Position numbers and translations under genes: made by a program. A stretch of 64,000 nucleotides of DNA. Source: Bryobacterales bacterium. Its GTDB lineage: Bacteria; Acidobacteriota; Terriglobia; Bryobacterales; Bryobacteraceae. This document shows positions 8,698 to 16,605 of the stretch, piece by piece. Positions within the stretch are counted from its first letter, which is position 1. Each line of letters opens with the position of its first letter. The notes under the pieces were generated by a model. That model saw only the letters and a program-made list of their open reading frames with translations. It searched no databases and was not told the DNA's origin. The stretch is from the NCBI GenBank assembly GCA_003142185.1, contig PLOR01000019.1:31524-95523 (forward strand). Direction: 5' to 3'.

Positions 8698-9837
8698 ATG
8701 GTTAAACGGCTCTTGAACTACGCGTGTTTCGCAATCCTCTTTCCGAGCAGGTTGGTGTGTGGGGACGCTCCCACGTGGATGCAGGACACTGTGGCCCTGG
8801 GAATTCCGGCCGGCGCAAAGGCCCCCGGCTTTGAATTGCCCGACCAGTCGGGCCGTAAGCGCAGCATGGCCTCGTTGATGGACCGGCGAGGCTTGGTCCT
8901 AGTTTTCTTTCGCTCGGCGGACTGGTGAGTGTATTGTAAAGGGCAGCTCGGCGAGCTGCAGCGCGATCTTCCTTTGCTCAAGCGGGCTGGCCTCGGCTTG
9001 GCAGCTATCAGCTACGATAGCCGCGCGGCCCTACGCGATTTCGCCTTGCGAAAAGGGATCGTCTTCCCCCTTCTGTCCGATCACGAGTCGGATGTGATTC
9101 GGGCCTATGGAGTTGCCGACCGCCGATATCACAAAGGCGCCCAACTCGATGTCGATTCTTCCGGCGAGGTTCCGGTGTATGGTTTGGCTTATGCGTCAGT
9201 GTTCGTTCTCAACCCTAACGGAACGGTGCGCTGGCGGTTTGTCTCGGAGCACGAGGAAGTGCGCCTCACCGTAAGCAGCATTCTGCAAAGGTCCCTCGGC
9301 CAGCTTGCGAATCAGTCCCGAACGCCTCTCGAAAGTGGCTGGATTCAGGTCGAGATCACGGCCAGCGACACGTCCGCGGGCATGGGCACCAGTTTGACGA
9401 TCGGCGTCGAATTGCGAATACCGCGCGGGTGGCACATATACGGCCCGCAAGCCGGGGGGGACTACCGGGGGATCGCTTGGCGCATGGATTCATCGCAGTG
9501 CTCCATCGTCAGTGACACAGAGTACCCGGAGCCGAGCTGGGAGCAGCCGGCCTTTGCCGATGCGAAGCTGCCCGTGTATGAGGGTAACATCAGGCTCACG
9601 CGCGAATTCGTTATCCGACCCATGATCAGCGACACACGAACGGCCGCGGACCGGTTTCGCAAGGCCTGCCTGGATTCCGACTCCAGGTTCCCTGCATCGG
9701 GATCGCTCGCGTTTCAGGCCTGCACTGATCGCGAGTGTTCACCACCGCAATCCGTTCCGCTGCGGTGGACTTTTGCTTTCACCCCTCCTGACCGCGAACG
9801 CGTGCCTATAGAACTCTGGCGAGCCTTTGAGCATTAG
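8698..9837 (+). CDS. candidate selenoprotein: redoxin (UxxC) fused to a DsbD-alpha domain, in-frame TGA at 8926
   Basis: If TGA 8926-8928 is read as selenocysteine the product is 379 residues with Sec77. Residues 1-22 look like a signal peptide. Residues 35-180 are a redoxin/peroxiredoxin-like domain: AKAPGFELPDQSGRKRSMAS, LVLVFFRSADW, then U-V-Y-C-K-G-Q-L. Homologues of this family usually carry W-C-P-Y-C-K here, so the TGA replaces the first, catalytic Cys while the resolving Cys80 remains. The frame then runs open for 303 more codons. Residues about 210-370 resemble the N-terminal alpha domain of DsbD, including the Cys pair C342/C347 in FQACTDREC-SPPQ. A GC-rich hairpin follows the TGA at SECIS distance. 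The alternative is a nonsense-mutated pseudogene of a CxxC redoxin. The ribosome site before ATG 8698 is weak. Likely a periplasmic thiol/peroxide redox protein. Confidence 0.7.
8943..8959 (+). promoter_or_regulatory. bacterial SECIS-like hairpin
   Basis: A perfect 7-bp stem (GCAGCTC / GAGCTGC) closes a 3-nt loop GGC whose first two bases are G. The loop starts 22 nt after the TGA at 8926-8928, inside the coding frame. This fits the known bacterial SECIS rules: loop 16-37 nt from UGA, a G in the first two loop positions, GC-rich stem. Confidence 0.6.
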
Positions 9838-9892
9838 TGCGGGGTAATTAGCCGCACAGCGGCGAGCACCATCATGCACCTGGCCACAAACA

Positions 9893-9927
9893 GAAAAGAG
9901 CGCCCCCGTGCAGGAGGCGCTCTTTTC
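9893..9927. terminator. bidirectional hairpin terminator
   Basis: Perfect 12-bp stem (GAAAAGAGCGCC at 9893-9904 with its complement at 9916-9927) and an 11-nt loop. It ends in a T run on both strands and sits exactly between the convergent selenoprotein candidate and TonB-dependent receptor genes. Confidence 0.85.
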
Positions 9928-9953
9928 CGACGTTCACTTTCTTAAGGTCGCGA

Positions 9954-12900
9954 TCAGAAGTAGAATTTGACCGCGAGTTGTATGATACGGTGGCCCTGCT
10001 TGTCCGTGGTAGTGCCGAACAACGGAGTGTTCACCGCACCTGTGCCGCCATCGAAGCCGAGCGTCAGGTTCTCCCCGTTATAGAAGGACCACAACGGATG
10101 GTTCAGGAAGTTATATCCATCGATTCGGAACTGCAACTTCCGGGATTCGCTGAACTGGAAGTTCTTGAACAACCCCAGATCGGAGTTAATGAACCACGGT
10201 CCGTAGACGGGCGGCAGAACCGACCCGCCGTTCTCCCCGACTTGCGTCGGGAAGGTGAAACAGCTCGCGTTGATGAACTGCTGCGGCGCCAGGTTCTTAG
10301 CGGGGTTACAGGTTTCGATCGGGTTCAGTTGAATATCGGGAGTTCCCAGCAGCGACAGGTTGCTAACATTGAACGTCGGGTTGCTCGGCATCTTGTAGCT
10401 ATTCAGGCTCATGCCGAAGTTGTCGTTGCTACTGTTCCCGGTCAGGTTAACGCCGCTTTGCAACTGGGTGATGCCGGAGAGCTGCCATCCGTTGACAAAC
10501 CCACCCAATATCTTGTCATGGGTCGGGCTCCCCAACTCGATCGAGTAGGCTGCGTTGAAGATGTGCGTGCGGTTGCCCGGCTGCACCCCATAATTGTTGA
10601 CCAGATTGAACGCATCCATTTGGGCGTTGTTGATGATCCCCATGGCCTTACCGAAGGTGTAGTTCAGGTTAATGTTGTAGCGGCCCTTGGAGCGCACCCA
10701 GGTCACCTGCAACGCGTTGTAGTTGGCGTACAGGTTATTGGTTGCCAAGTCCACGTCGGAGAAGCCGACCAGCGGACGGAAATTGTTCGCGGTCAGGCTG
10801 TTCGGGTCCACGCCGCCGTTCTTCGAGGACAGCATGGCTCCCAGCGGCACCAGGTTGATGTCGCTGCCGTAGCCGTTACCGGTGTTTGGCAGGTCCCGGC
10901 TGCGGTTGCCAACATAGGACAACTCCAGCAAGCTGGACCACGGCGTGCGACGGGATACCGTGAAGTTCCAGCTATCTGTGTAGAGCTGGTCGCTGTCTTT
11001 GCTGTCAACCGCTCCCGGCGTCAGCGGCGCGCTGGCGAAGCTGAGGGTGTCCAGTTGCTTGGCGAACAGCGGTACGCCGTTACCCAAATAGTTGGTGCCC
11101 AGCGAGATGCTTTGCACACCCGCCGACACATCCAGGCCGGTGGTGAATTGCCCCGAGTGGTAGTAGTAGCGGCCCCATCCGCCGCGTAGCACGGTCTTGC
11201 CGGAGCCCGTCAGATCATATGCGGCTCCAATACGCGGCTGGTAGAATAGGGCGCGCGTTGGGAAGCCGCCCAGCGGAACGCTCGCGTCGCGCTTGTGCCA
11301 TTCGAACCCGCAGTATTGACTGGGAGTGCAATTGGCGTTGTAATCCGCGTAGTTGAAGACGGAGAAGCCGTTCCCGGTCCGATCGTCCCAAGGGGTGAAG
11401 TGCGTCAGGCGGATGCCGAAGTTTACGGTCAGCCGCTTGTTCACTTTCCAGTCGTCCTGCACGAAGCCCTCATACGTGCTGTAGGCTTCGTCGTGGAGGT
11501 TCCCGTAGGATGTTTCGTTGTAACCTTCCAGATTGCCCGTGATCAGATCCGCGTATTCGTTGCCATAGCTGTTGGAGTTGCCTCCCTGCCACACTGTCAA
11601 CTGGCCGTTGGTGTTGTTATTGGCCGGCTGCGCGTTGCGAATCCACTCCCAGAAGAAACCACCCTTGACCGTGTGGGTTCCCACCACCTTGCTGAACGTA
11701 TCGCTCAGGTTGGGCATCCATTTGTCCGCGTACAAACCCGCCGAAGGGCCTCCCACTTCGAATCCACCCGGATTAAACACCAACGCGGCTTCCTGGCCGG
11801 TCCACCCAGTACCACCGAAAGACGGGATCTGCGCCACTCCGTTCTTGTACAACCCGGTGTAGTCGTAGCCCACCGTGGTGCGATTCACTTTCGCAGGATC
11901 GGCGAACACGTTCGGGAACCCGATGAAGGTGTAGCTGAACACGAACTCGTTGGTCATGGTCGGGCTGAACACGTGGGTCAGCGAACTACTGACCGAGTCG
12001 GACTTATTCTTGCCCAACACCGAGGTCGGGTAGGGAACCTGATCGGTTTGGCGCCACCAAAGTCCCACCGGGAACATCTGCGTCTCGCGCTGCATGTTAT
12101 AGCGTATGAACAGCTTGGTGCTATCGCTAATGCTATAGTCCACGCGCGACATCCACTGCGTGTTGTTCTCATTGAAGATCTCCGACTGCACGTAGTTGTA
12201 ACCGCCGGTCTGAGCGGGGTTGGCATTGGCGGCCGGATACAGCTTCATCAGCGCCACCATGTTCGGGTCGATCGCACTTGCCGGAAGCAGCCCCCCCGGA
12301 AATTGCCCCGCGGCTGCGGCGCTGAGCGCTCCGGGAGGTCCGCCGGAGGCTGTGATGGCGCCTTCCCCGGCGATCGACGACGGGGAGAAATTGCCCGCCA
12401 TCTCGTTTGCGGTTGGCACAGTGGCGCGCAGCAGGCTGGTGTCCAGCACCTGGTAGAAGTACTCGAAACCGGTGAAGAAGAACAGCTTGTTGCGGTTCTT
12501 GTTGAACCTGGTGCCGGGAATCAACACCGGGCCGCCGATGGTGCCGCCTGGATAGAAGTACTTGTTTTGCGGTTGCGAGACACCGTCCTTGTTGTTGATC
12601 CAATCGTTGGCGTTCAGCGCGTAGTCGCGGGCGTAGAAGAATCCCGAACCGTGGAATTCGCTGCCGCCAGACTTGGCGATGCTGCTAATGACCATCGGGC
12701 CCTTTTGGTTCTCAGCGCTGAAATTCCCAGCCAGGACCTTGAATTCGGATATCATATCCGAGTTGGGATTGACCGGGGTATCGCAGTTGCAGCCCGGGTC
12801 GGAAACGTGCGCGCCGTCCGCGGTGATGTCCAGCGAGTTGCCGGGCAATCCGTTGTAAGAATAGGCACCGTTCAACGGGCTCATGCTGCCAGCGTCGCCA

Positions 12901-13463
12901 TTGGCGTTGATGCCGATCACTTCGCCCGTGTAGTTAGACGAGTTGCTGGTGCCATGGCTGATGCCAAATCCAGGCATGATCTTGATGTACTCGGCGGCGT
13001 TGCTGCCGACCTGGACGTAATTCTGTAACTCTTTTGTTGTCAGCGTTTCCGACTTTTCGCCCGAGTCTACGGGCACGATCGAATCGGCCACGCCAACCAC
13101 TTCGACTTTATCGGTAGCGTTTCCAACCCGTAACGATACGTTGACGTTGCGCCTTTCGCCGCCCAGCAGCGAGATGCCCGGCGCGTCGTAGGTCACGAAG
13201 CCCTTGGCTTCGACTGTTAATCCGTAGCTGAAATCGCCAACGGCCATGCCGACGAACGTATAGTAACCGTCATTATTCGTAATGGTTTCGCGCGTGTCGT
13301 GAGTTTTTTCGTTAACAAGTTTGACCTTGGCCTGCGGCACAACCGCGCCGGACGGGTCGGATACCACTCCGGTCAACGTGGCGGAAGTGAATTGCGCCTG
13401 CAAGTTCACGGTCGACAGAATCAACAACGCCAAAGCTACGAGGATCACGGTGCGATTCTTCAT
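9954..13463 (-). CDS. TonB-dependent receptor with carboxypeptidase-regulatory-like N-terminal domain (Oar-like)
   Basis: 1169 residues, ATG 13463 preceded by GGAGAG. There is a signal peptide (MKNRTVILVALALLILSTVNLQAQ). Residues 25-105 are a carboxypeptidase-regulatory-like (CarbopepD_reg) beta domain: ATLTGVVSDPSGAVVPQAKV, ITNNDGYYTFVGM. A plug-like region follows (about 135-260, NSDMISEFKVLAGNFSAENQ) and then a long outer-membrane beta barrel ending in the terminal aromatic residue (LAVKFYF). This architecture is massively expanded in Solibacter-type Acidobacteriota, where such receptors probably import oligosaccharides or siderophore-like ligands. No FecA-type signalling domain is visible. 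Ligand unknown. The divergent neighbour at 13706 is a plausible regulator. Confidence 0.93.
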   Translation of the reverse strand: MKNRTVILVALALLILSTVNLQAQFTSATLTGVVSDPSGAVVPQAKVKLVNEKTHDTRETITNNDGYYTFVGMAVGDFSYGLTVEAKGFVTYDAPGISLLGGERRNVNVSLRVGNATDKVEVVGVADSIVPVDSGEKSETLTTKELQNYVQVGSNAAEYIKIMPGFGISHGTSNSSNYTGEVIGINANGDAGSMSPLNGAYSYNGLPGNSLDITADGAHVSDPGCNCDTPVNPNSDMISEFKVLAGNFSAENQKGPMVISSIAKSGGSEFHGSGFFYARDYALNANDWINNKDGVSQPQNKYFYPGGTIGGPVLIPGTRFNKNRNKLFFFTGFEYFYQVLDTSLLRATVPTANEMAGNFSPSSIAGEGAITASGGPPGALSAAAAGQFPGGLLPASAIDPNMVALMKLYPAANANPAQTGGYNYVQSEIFNENNTQWMSRVDYSISDSTKLFIRYNMQRETQMFPVGLWWRQTDQVPYPTSVLGKNKSDSVSSSLTHVFSPTMTNEFVFSYTFIGFPNVFADPAKVNRTTVGYDYTGLYKNGVAQIPSFGGTGWTGQEAALVFNPGGFEVGGPSAGLYADKWMPNLSDTFSKVVGTHTVKGGFFWEWIRNAQPANNNTNGQLTVWQGGNSNSYGNEYADLITGNLEGYNETSYGNLHDEAYSTYEGFVQDDWKVNKRLTVNFGIRLTHFTPWDDRTGNGFSVFNYADYNANCTPSQYCGFEWHKRDASVPLGGFPTRALFYQPRIGAAYDLTGSGKTVLRGGWGRYYYHSGQFTTGLDVSAGVQSISLGTNYLGNGVPLFAKQLDTLSFASAPLTPGAVDSKDSDQLYTDSWNFTVSRRTPWSSLLELSYVGNRSRDLPNTGNGYGSDINLVPLGAMLSSKNGGVDPNSLTANNFRPLVGFSDVDLATNNLYANYNALQVTWVRSKGRYNINLNYTFGKAMGIINNAQMDAFNLVNNYGVQPGNRTHIFNAAYSIELGSPTHDKILGGFVNGWQLSGITQLQSGVNLTGNSSNDNFGMSLNSYKMPSNPTFNVSNLSLLGTPDIQLNPIETCNPAKNLAPQQFINASCFTFPTQVGENGGSVLPPVYGPWFINSDLGLFKNFQFSESRKLQFRIDGYNFLNHPLWSFYNGENLTLGFDGGTGAVNTPLFGTTTDKQGHRIIQLAVKFYF

Positions 13464-13517
13464 AGGGAACTCTCCACTCCAGAAACGAGACTTTACTTCA
13501 GCAACGAGATGCCCAGT

Positions 13518-13546
13518 AATATAAATCGACTAGTGCGCGCCGTAAA
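13518..13546 (-). promoter_or_regulatory. sigma-70-type promoter of the TonB-dependent receptor
   Basis: On the minus strand TTTACG (13546-13541) and TATATT (13523-13518) are separated by 17 nt, about 55 nt upstream of the start. The rest of the 13464-13705 gap is AT-rich and holds AAGTA/TACTT arms (13574-13585) and an imperfect inverted repeat of ATGAAAGAA near 13567 and 13600, possible operator sites. Confidence 0.45.
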
Positions 13547-13705
13547 GGCTAAAGCTGTTAACTCACATGAAAGAAGTAGTTACTTGCAAAAATCGCTTTC
13601 TTTTCATATGCGTTACTGCTAATCTGGTCTCGGTTACAGCGTTCCACGGGGGGTTAACGTCTCGCTGAAGCCTTCGTTAATCATTGAGATGCGTGGGGAA
13701 GGCCC

Positions 13706-15313
13706 ATGTCGGGTATTGCGGATTCGGACGAGCGTAAGGCCGAACTCAAGGCGTTGATCGCCTCGGGGATCTTCGCGAAGGCACCCAGCTTGGCGCTGCT
13801 CTTGGATTATGTCTGCACCAAGTACTTCGAGGGCCAAGCCAACGAGATCAAAGAATACAGCATCGCGGTGGAGGCTTTGGGGCGTCCGCCCAGCTTCGAT
13901 CCCAAACAGGATTCGATCGTCCGGGTGGAGGCCTTCCGGCTGCGGAAGCGGCTAAAACAGTACTACGAAAACGAAGGTGCGGGCCACCATGTGCGCATCG
14001 TTGTTCCGTCCGGCCAATACGTGCCGCAGTTTCTGGAGAATGGCCGGTCCGCCAGCAACGGCCAGGCACCCGATGCCGACTCCGATCCTGGCCATGATGA
14101 GGAATTAGGGTTGGAGTCCGCGCTGACGGCGGCGCCAAATCGTGAATTGGCGGTGGCGTCAGCTCCGCCCCTTGTGGCGCCGCCTATCACTGTCCGGCCC
14201 AAGCTTGCCTCCGGGGTGAGGTTAGCCGGCCTTCTGGCGCTGCCAGTGATGGTGGTGGCTTTGGTCGTCGCCGTCTGGTATTTCCGCCTGGATTTGCCGG
14301 CCAGGGCCGTCGGCGTGGCGAAAACAACATCCGTGCCGCTGGGCGCCGAGTCCGAGGAAATCCGGATTCTGTGCGGCTCATCCGCCGTGCGGCATGTGGA
14401 CCGGGCCGGCAACATCTGGTCTGGCGACCGCTTCTACCGGGGCGGGTCCGTGTTCGCCGCGCCCAACCATAAAATTCTCCAGACGGCCGATCCGGACTTG
14501 TTCGGGCACAGACGCGAAGGCGATTTCAGTTATGACATCCCGTTGAAGCCCGGCGTTTATGAGTTGCATTTGTACTTTGCGGAGACAATATTCGGCGAGA
14601 ACAACAGCGCGGGAGGCGGCGAGTCCAGCCGGGTCTTCCGGATTTTGATCAACGGAAAAACCGTGCTGGGAACCTTCGATGCGCTCTCCGACGCGGGCGG
14701 CAGCAACATTGCCGACGAGAGGGTATTTAAAGACGTTTCCCCGGCGCCGGACCATATGTTGCACGTGCAACTCGCCGCGTTGGTCAATAACACTCCTTTC
14801 CTAAACGCACTGGAGATCGTGCCGGGCATCCCGGGCAAGATGCGGCCGGTGCGTATTGTGGCGCGCCCCCGAAACTACACCGATCAGCGAGGCCAGGTGT
14901 GGGGCGCGGACCGTTACTTTAGTTGTGGCTTCGCCGTGCCGCGCTCCGAGCCGGTCTCCAATACCGCGGATCCGGAGATGTTTCAGGCCGAACGCTTCGG
15001 CAACTTCAGGTACACCATCCCGGTGGCGGAAGGCCGCTACACCGTGACCCTGCGATTTGCGGAGACTTGGTTCGGTCCCGACAGGGCCGCCGGCGGTGGA
15101 GCGGGCAGCCGCATCTTCAATGTGTACTGCAACGGAATCGCGTTGCTACGCAATTTCGACATATTCCGTGCCGCTGGTGGGTCGCAACGCGTCGTTGAAA
15201 AGAGTTTTCACGGTGTCAATTCCAATGCCCAGGGCAAGATCGAGTTGTCGTTTGCGCCAGTGGTCAACTACGCCTGCGTGAATGCCATCGAGGTTGTGGA
15301 CGACAGTAAGTGA
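13706..15313 (+). CDS. membrane protein: regulator-like N-terminal domain, one TM helix, two malectin domains
   Basis: 535 residues, ATG 13706 with GGGAAGG upstream. Residues 1-110 (LDYVCTKYFEGQANEIKEYS, LGRPPSFDPKQDSIVRVEAF, RLRKRLKQYY) match a module seen in front of many acidobacterial and rhizobial cytosolic signalling proteins; it looks like a winged-helix-type domain, but DNA binding is inferred. A Pro/Ala linker precedes a single transmembrane helix (172-195). The outside part has two tandem malectin-like carbohydrate-binding domains (about 220-375 and 382-533), each with DRFYRGG/DRYFSCG, NTADP-type and LYFAET/LRFAETW-F motifs and an AGGG loop. The layout resembles ToxR/CadC-type one-component sensors, with extracellular sugar as the likely ligand. 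It is divergent from the TonB-dependent receptor. Confidence 0.8.
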   Translation: MSGIADSDERKAELKALIASGIFAKAPSLALLLDYVCTKYFEGQANEIKEYSIAVEALGRPPSFDPKQDSIVRVEAFRLRKRLKQYYENEGAGHHVRIVVPSGQYVPQFLENGRSASNGQAPDADSDPGHDEELGLESALTAAPNRELAVASAPPLVAPPITVRPKLASGVRLAGLLALPVMVVALVVAVWYFRLDLPARAVGVAKTTSVPLGAESEEIRILCGSSAVRHVDRAGNIWSGDRFYRGGSVFAAPNHKILQTADPDLFGHRREGDFSYDIPLKPGVYELHLYFAETIFGENNSAGGGESSRVFRILINGKTVLGTFDALSDAGGSNIADERVFKDVSPAPDHMLHVQLAALVNNTPFLNALEIVPGIPGKMRPVRIVARPRNYTDQRGQVWGADRYFSCGFAVPRSEPVSNTADPEMFQAERFGNFRYTIPVAEGRYTVTLRFAETWFGPDRAAGGGAGSRIFNVYCNGIALLRNFDIFRAAGGSQRVVEKSFHGVNSNAQGKIELSFAPVVNYACVNAIEVVDDSK

Positions 15314-15420
15314 AGAAAGCGATCGGATGCTTCTGGAAGCCGCCCGGTAACGGTCGCACGCCCTCGCAAAAGTTGCTGGGCCGCAATCGTAAGCGCCTGC
15401 TATAACATCAGTAGAAGCGC

Positions 15421-16533
15421 ATGATCGCTATCGCCGCAGTTTTGCTGATGCAGGCCTCCACCGGGAACCCCGCGCCGGCTCGTCCGGACGGCGCGCCATC
15501 TTTCGAAGTCCTGTCACGGCAGGCAGCAGAGGCGCGCGACACCAAACGGTTGGCGGAGGCCCTGATCCTCTTCAGGAAAGCGCTCCAGCTCAAGCCGGAC
15601 TGGGCCGAAGGCCTGTGGGAGGCCGGCTCCATTGAATATGACCAGGACCAATACAAGGAGTGCTCCGCCGATTTCCGGAAGCTGGCTGCCCTGAAACCGG
15701 ACCAAGCCCCTGGCTGGACCATGGCCGGACTCTGTGAGTACCATCTGCGGGATTACGATGCGGCGCTGAAGTGCCTGCTCCAGGCGCAGCAGTTGGGATT
15801 CCAGCAAGGCGCCGAACTGGCCCGCGCCGGGAGGCTCCACTTGGCCCTGGTCCTCATCAAGCTGAGCAGGTTTGAGAACGCCATCACCACGCTAGTCAAA
15901 CTGACACGGGACGACAACAGGAAGACGCCGGAGATCATCGTGGCTTCCGGGATCGCCGGGTTGCGGGAGCCCTGGACACCCCCCGAGGTGCCCGAATCGG
16001 AACGCGACAAGGTCTTCAAGCTGGGCGATGCGATGACCGCGGCGATGGAGCAGGATTCGAAGGAAGCCATCGAGAAGTTCGGCGTCGTGGTGCGGGACTA
16101 TCCCAAAGATGCCAATGTCCGCTTCCGGTACGGCGCCTTTCTCATGCAGGAGGACCCGCAGCACGGGATCCAGGAAATCGGCAAGACCCTTGAGTTGCAG
16201 CCGGACCATATTCCAGCGTTGGTCAGCCTGGCCAATATCTACCTGAAACGCGATCAGGCGCCAGCCGCGCGGCAATACGCCGAGAAAGCGGTGAAGTTGG
16301 CGCCCGGGGATTTCGCAACTCATGTAACCCTGGGCAGGGTGTTGCGGGAGGCCGACGATGACGCAGGTGCGGTCCGGGAGTTCCTCACCGCCGTGCGCCT
16401 GGCGCCAGCCAGCCCCGAGTCGCACTACGACCTGGCCACCACCTACGCCAAACTCGGCCGTATAGCCGACGCCGCGCGCGAGCGCGAGGAATTCAGACGG
16501 CTGCGGCAAGTCACCGACCCCAATCAGCCGTGA
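15421..16533 (+). CDS. TPR-repeat protein, probably exported
   Basis: 370 residues. A short hydrophobic N-terminus (MIAIAAVLLMQAS) may be a minimal signal. TPR units are visible at about 35-140 (AEALILFRKALQLKPDWAEG, then QYKECSADFRKLAALKPDQA, DYDAALKCLLQAQQLG) and 235-360 (EAIEKFGVVVRDYPKDANV, IQEIGKTLELQPDHIPALV, QYAEKAVKLAPGDFATHV). The central region 150-220 lacks clear repeats. It is a protein-protein scaffold with no enzymatic motif. It follows the malectin-domain gene after 107 nt and converges with the CxxCH/propeller/TPR gene at 16606. Confidence 0.8.
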   Translation: MIAIAAVLLMQASTGNPAPARPDGAPSFEVLSRQAAEARDTKRLAEALILFRKALQLKPDWAEGLWEAGSIEYDQDQYKECSADFRKLAALKPDQAPGWTMAGLCEYHLRDYDAALKCLLQAQQLGFQQGAELARAGRLHLALVLIKLSRFENAITTLVKLTRDDNRKTPEIIVASGIAGLREPWTPPEVPESERDKVFKLGDAMTAAMEQDSKEAIEKFGVVVRDYPKDANVRFRYGAFLMQEDPQHGIQEIGKTLELQPDHIPALVSLANIYLKRDQAPAARQYAEKAVKLAPGDFATHVTLGRVLREADDDAGAVREFLTAVRLAPASPESHYDLATTYAKLGRIADAAREREEFRRLRQVTDPNQP

Positions 16534-16535
16534 AG

Positions 16536-16552
16536 GGCGAGCTGGTCTCGCC
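16536..16552 (+). terminator. weak hairpin after the TPR gene
   Basis: GGCGAG / CTCGCC stem with a CTGGT loop just past the stop at 16533. It has no T run, so it may only be an mRNA 3'-end structure in this convergent gap. Confidence 0.25.
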
Positions 16553-16605
16553 GTGTCCGGTGGCTGGTCTCCGGTATTTGTTGCGAGCTGCGTCTGAGAA
16601 GCCGG

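Noticed and set aside
8328..8716. short plus-strand frames in the gap 8298-8697
   Set aside because: They lack ribosome sites; the one with recognisable text matches an intron leader, so it is treated as a relic rather than a gene.
8929..9837. separate gene beginning with GTG right after the TGA
   Set aside because: It would start in the middle of the redoxin active site with no Shine-Dalgarno; a single readthrough product (or a pseudogene) explains the sequence better.
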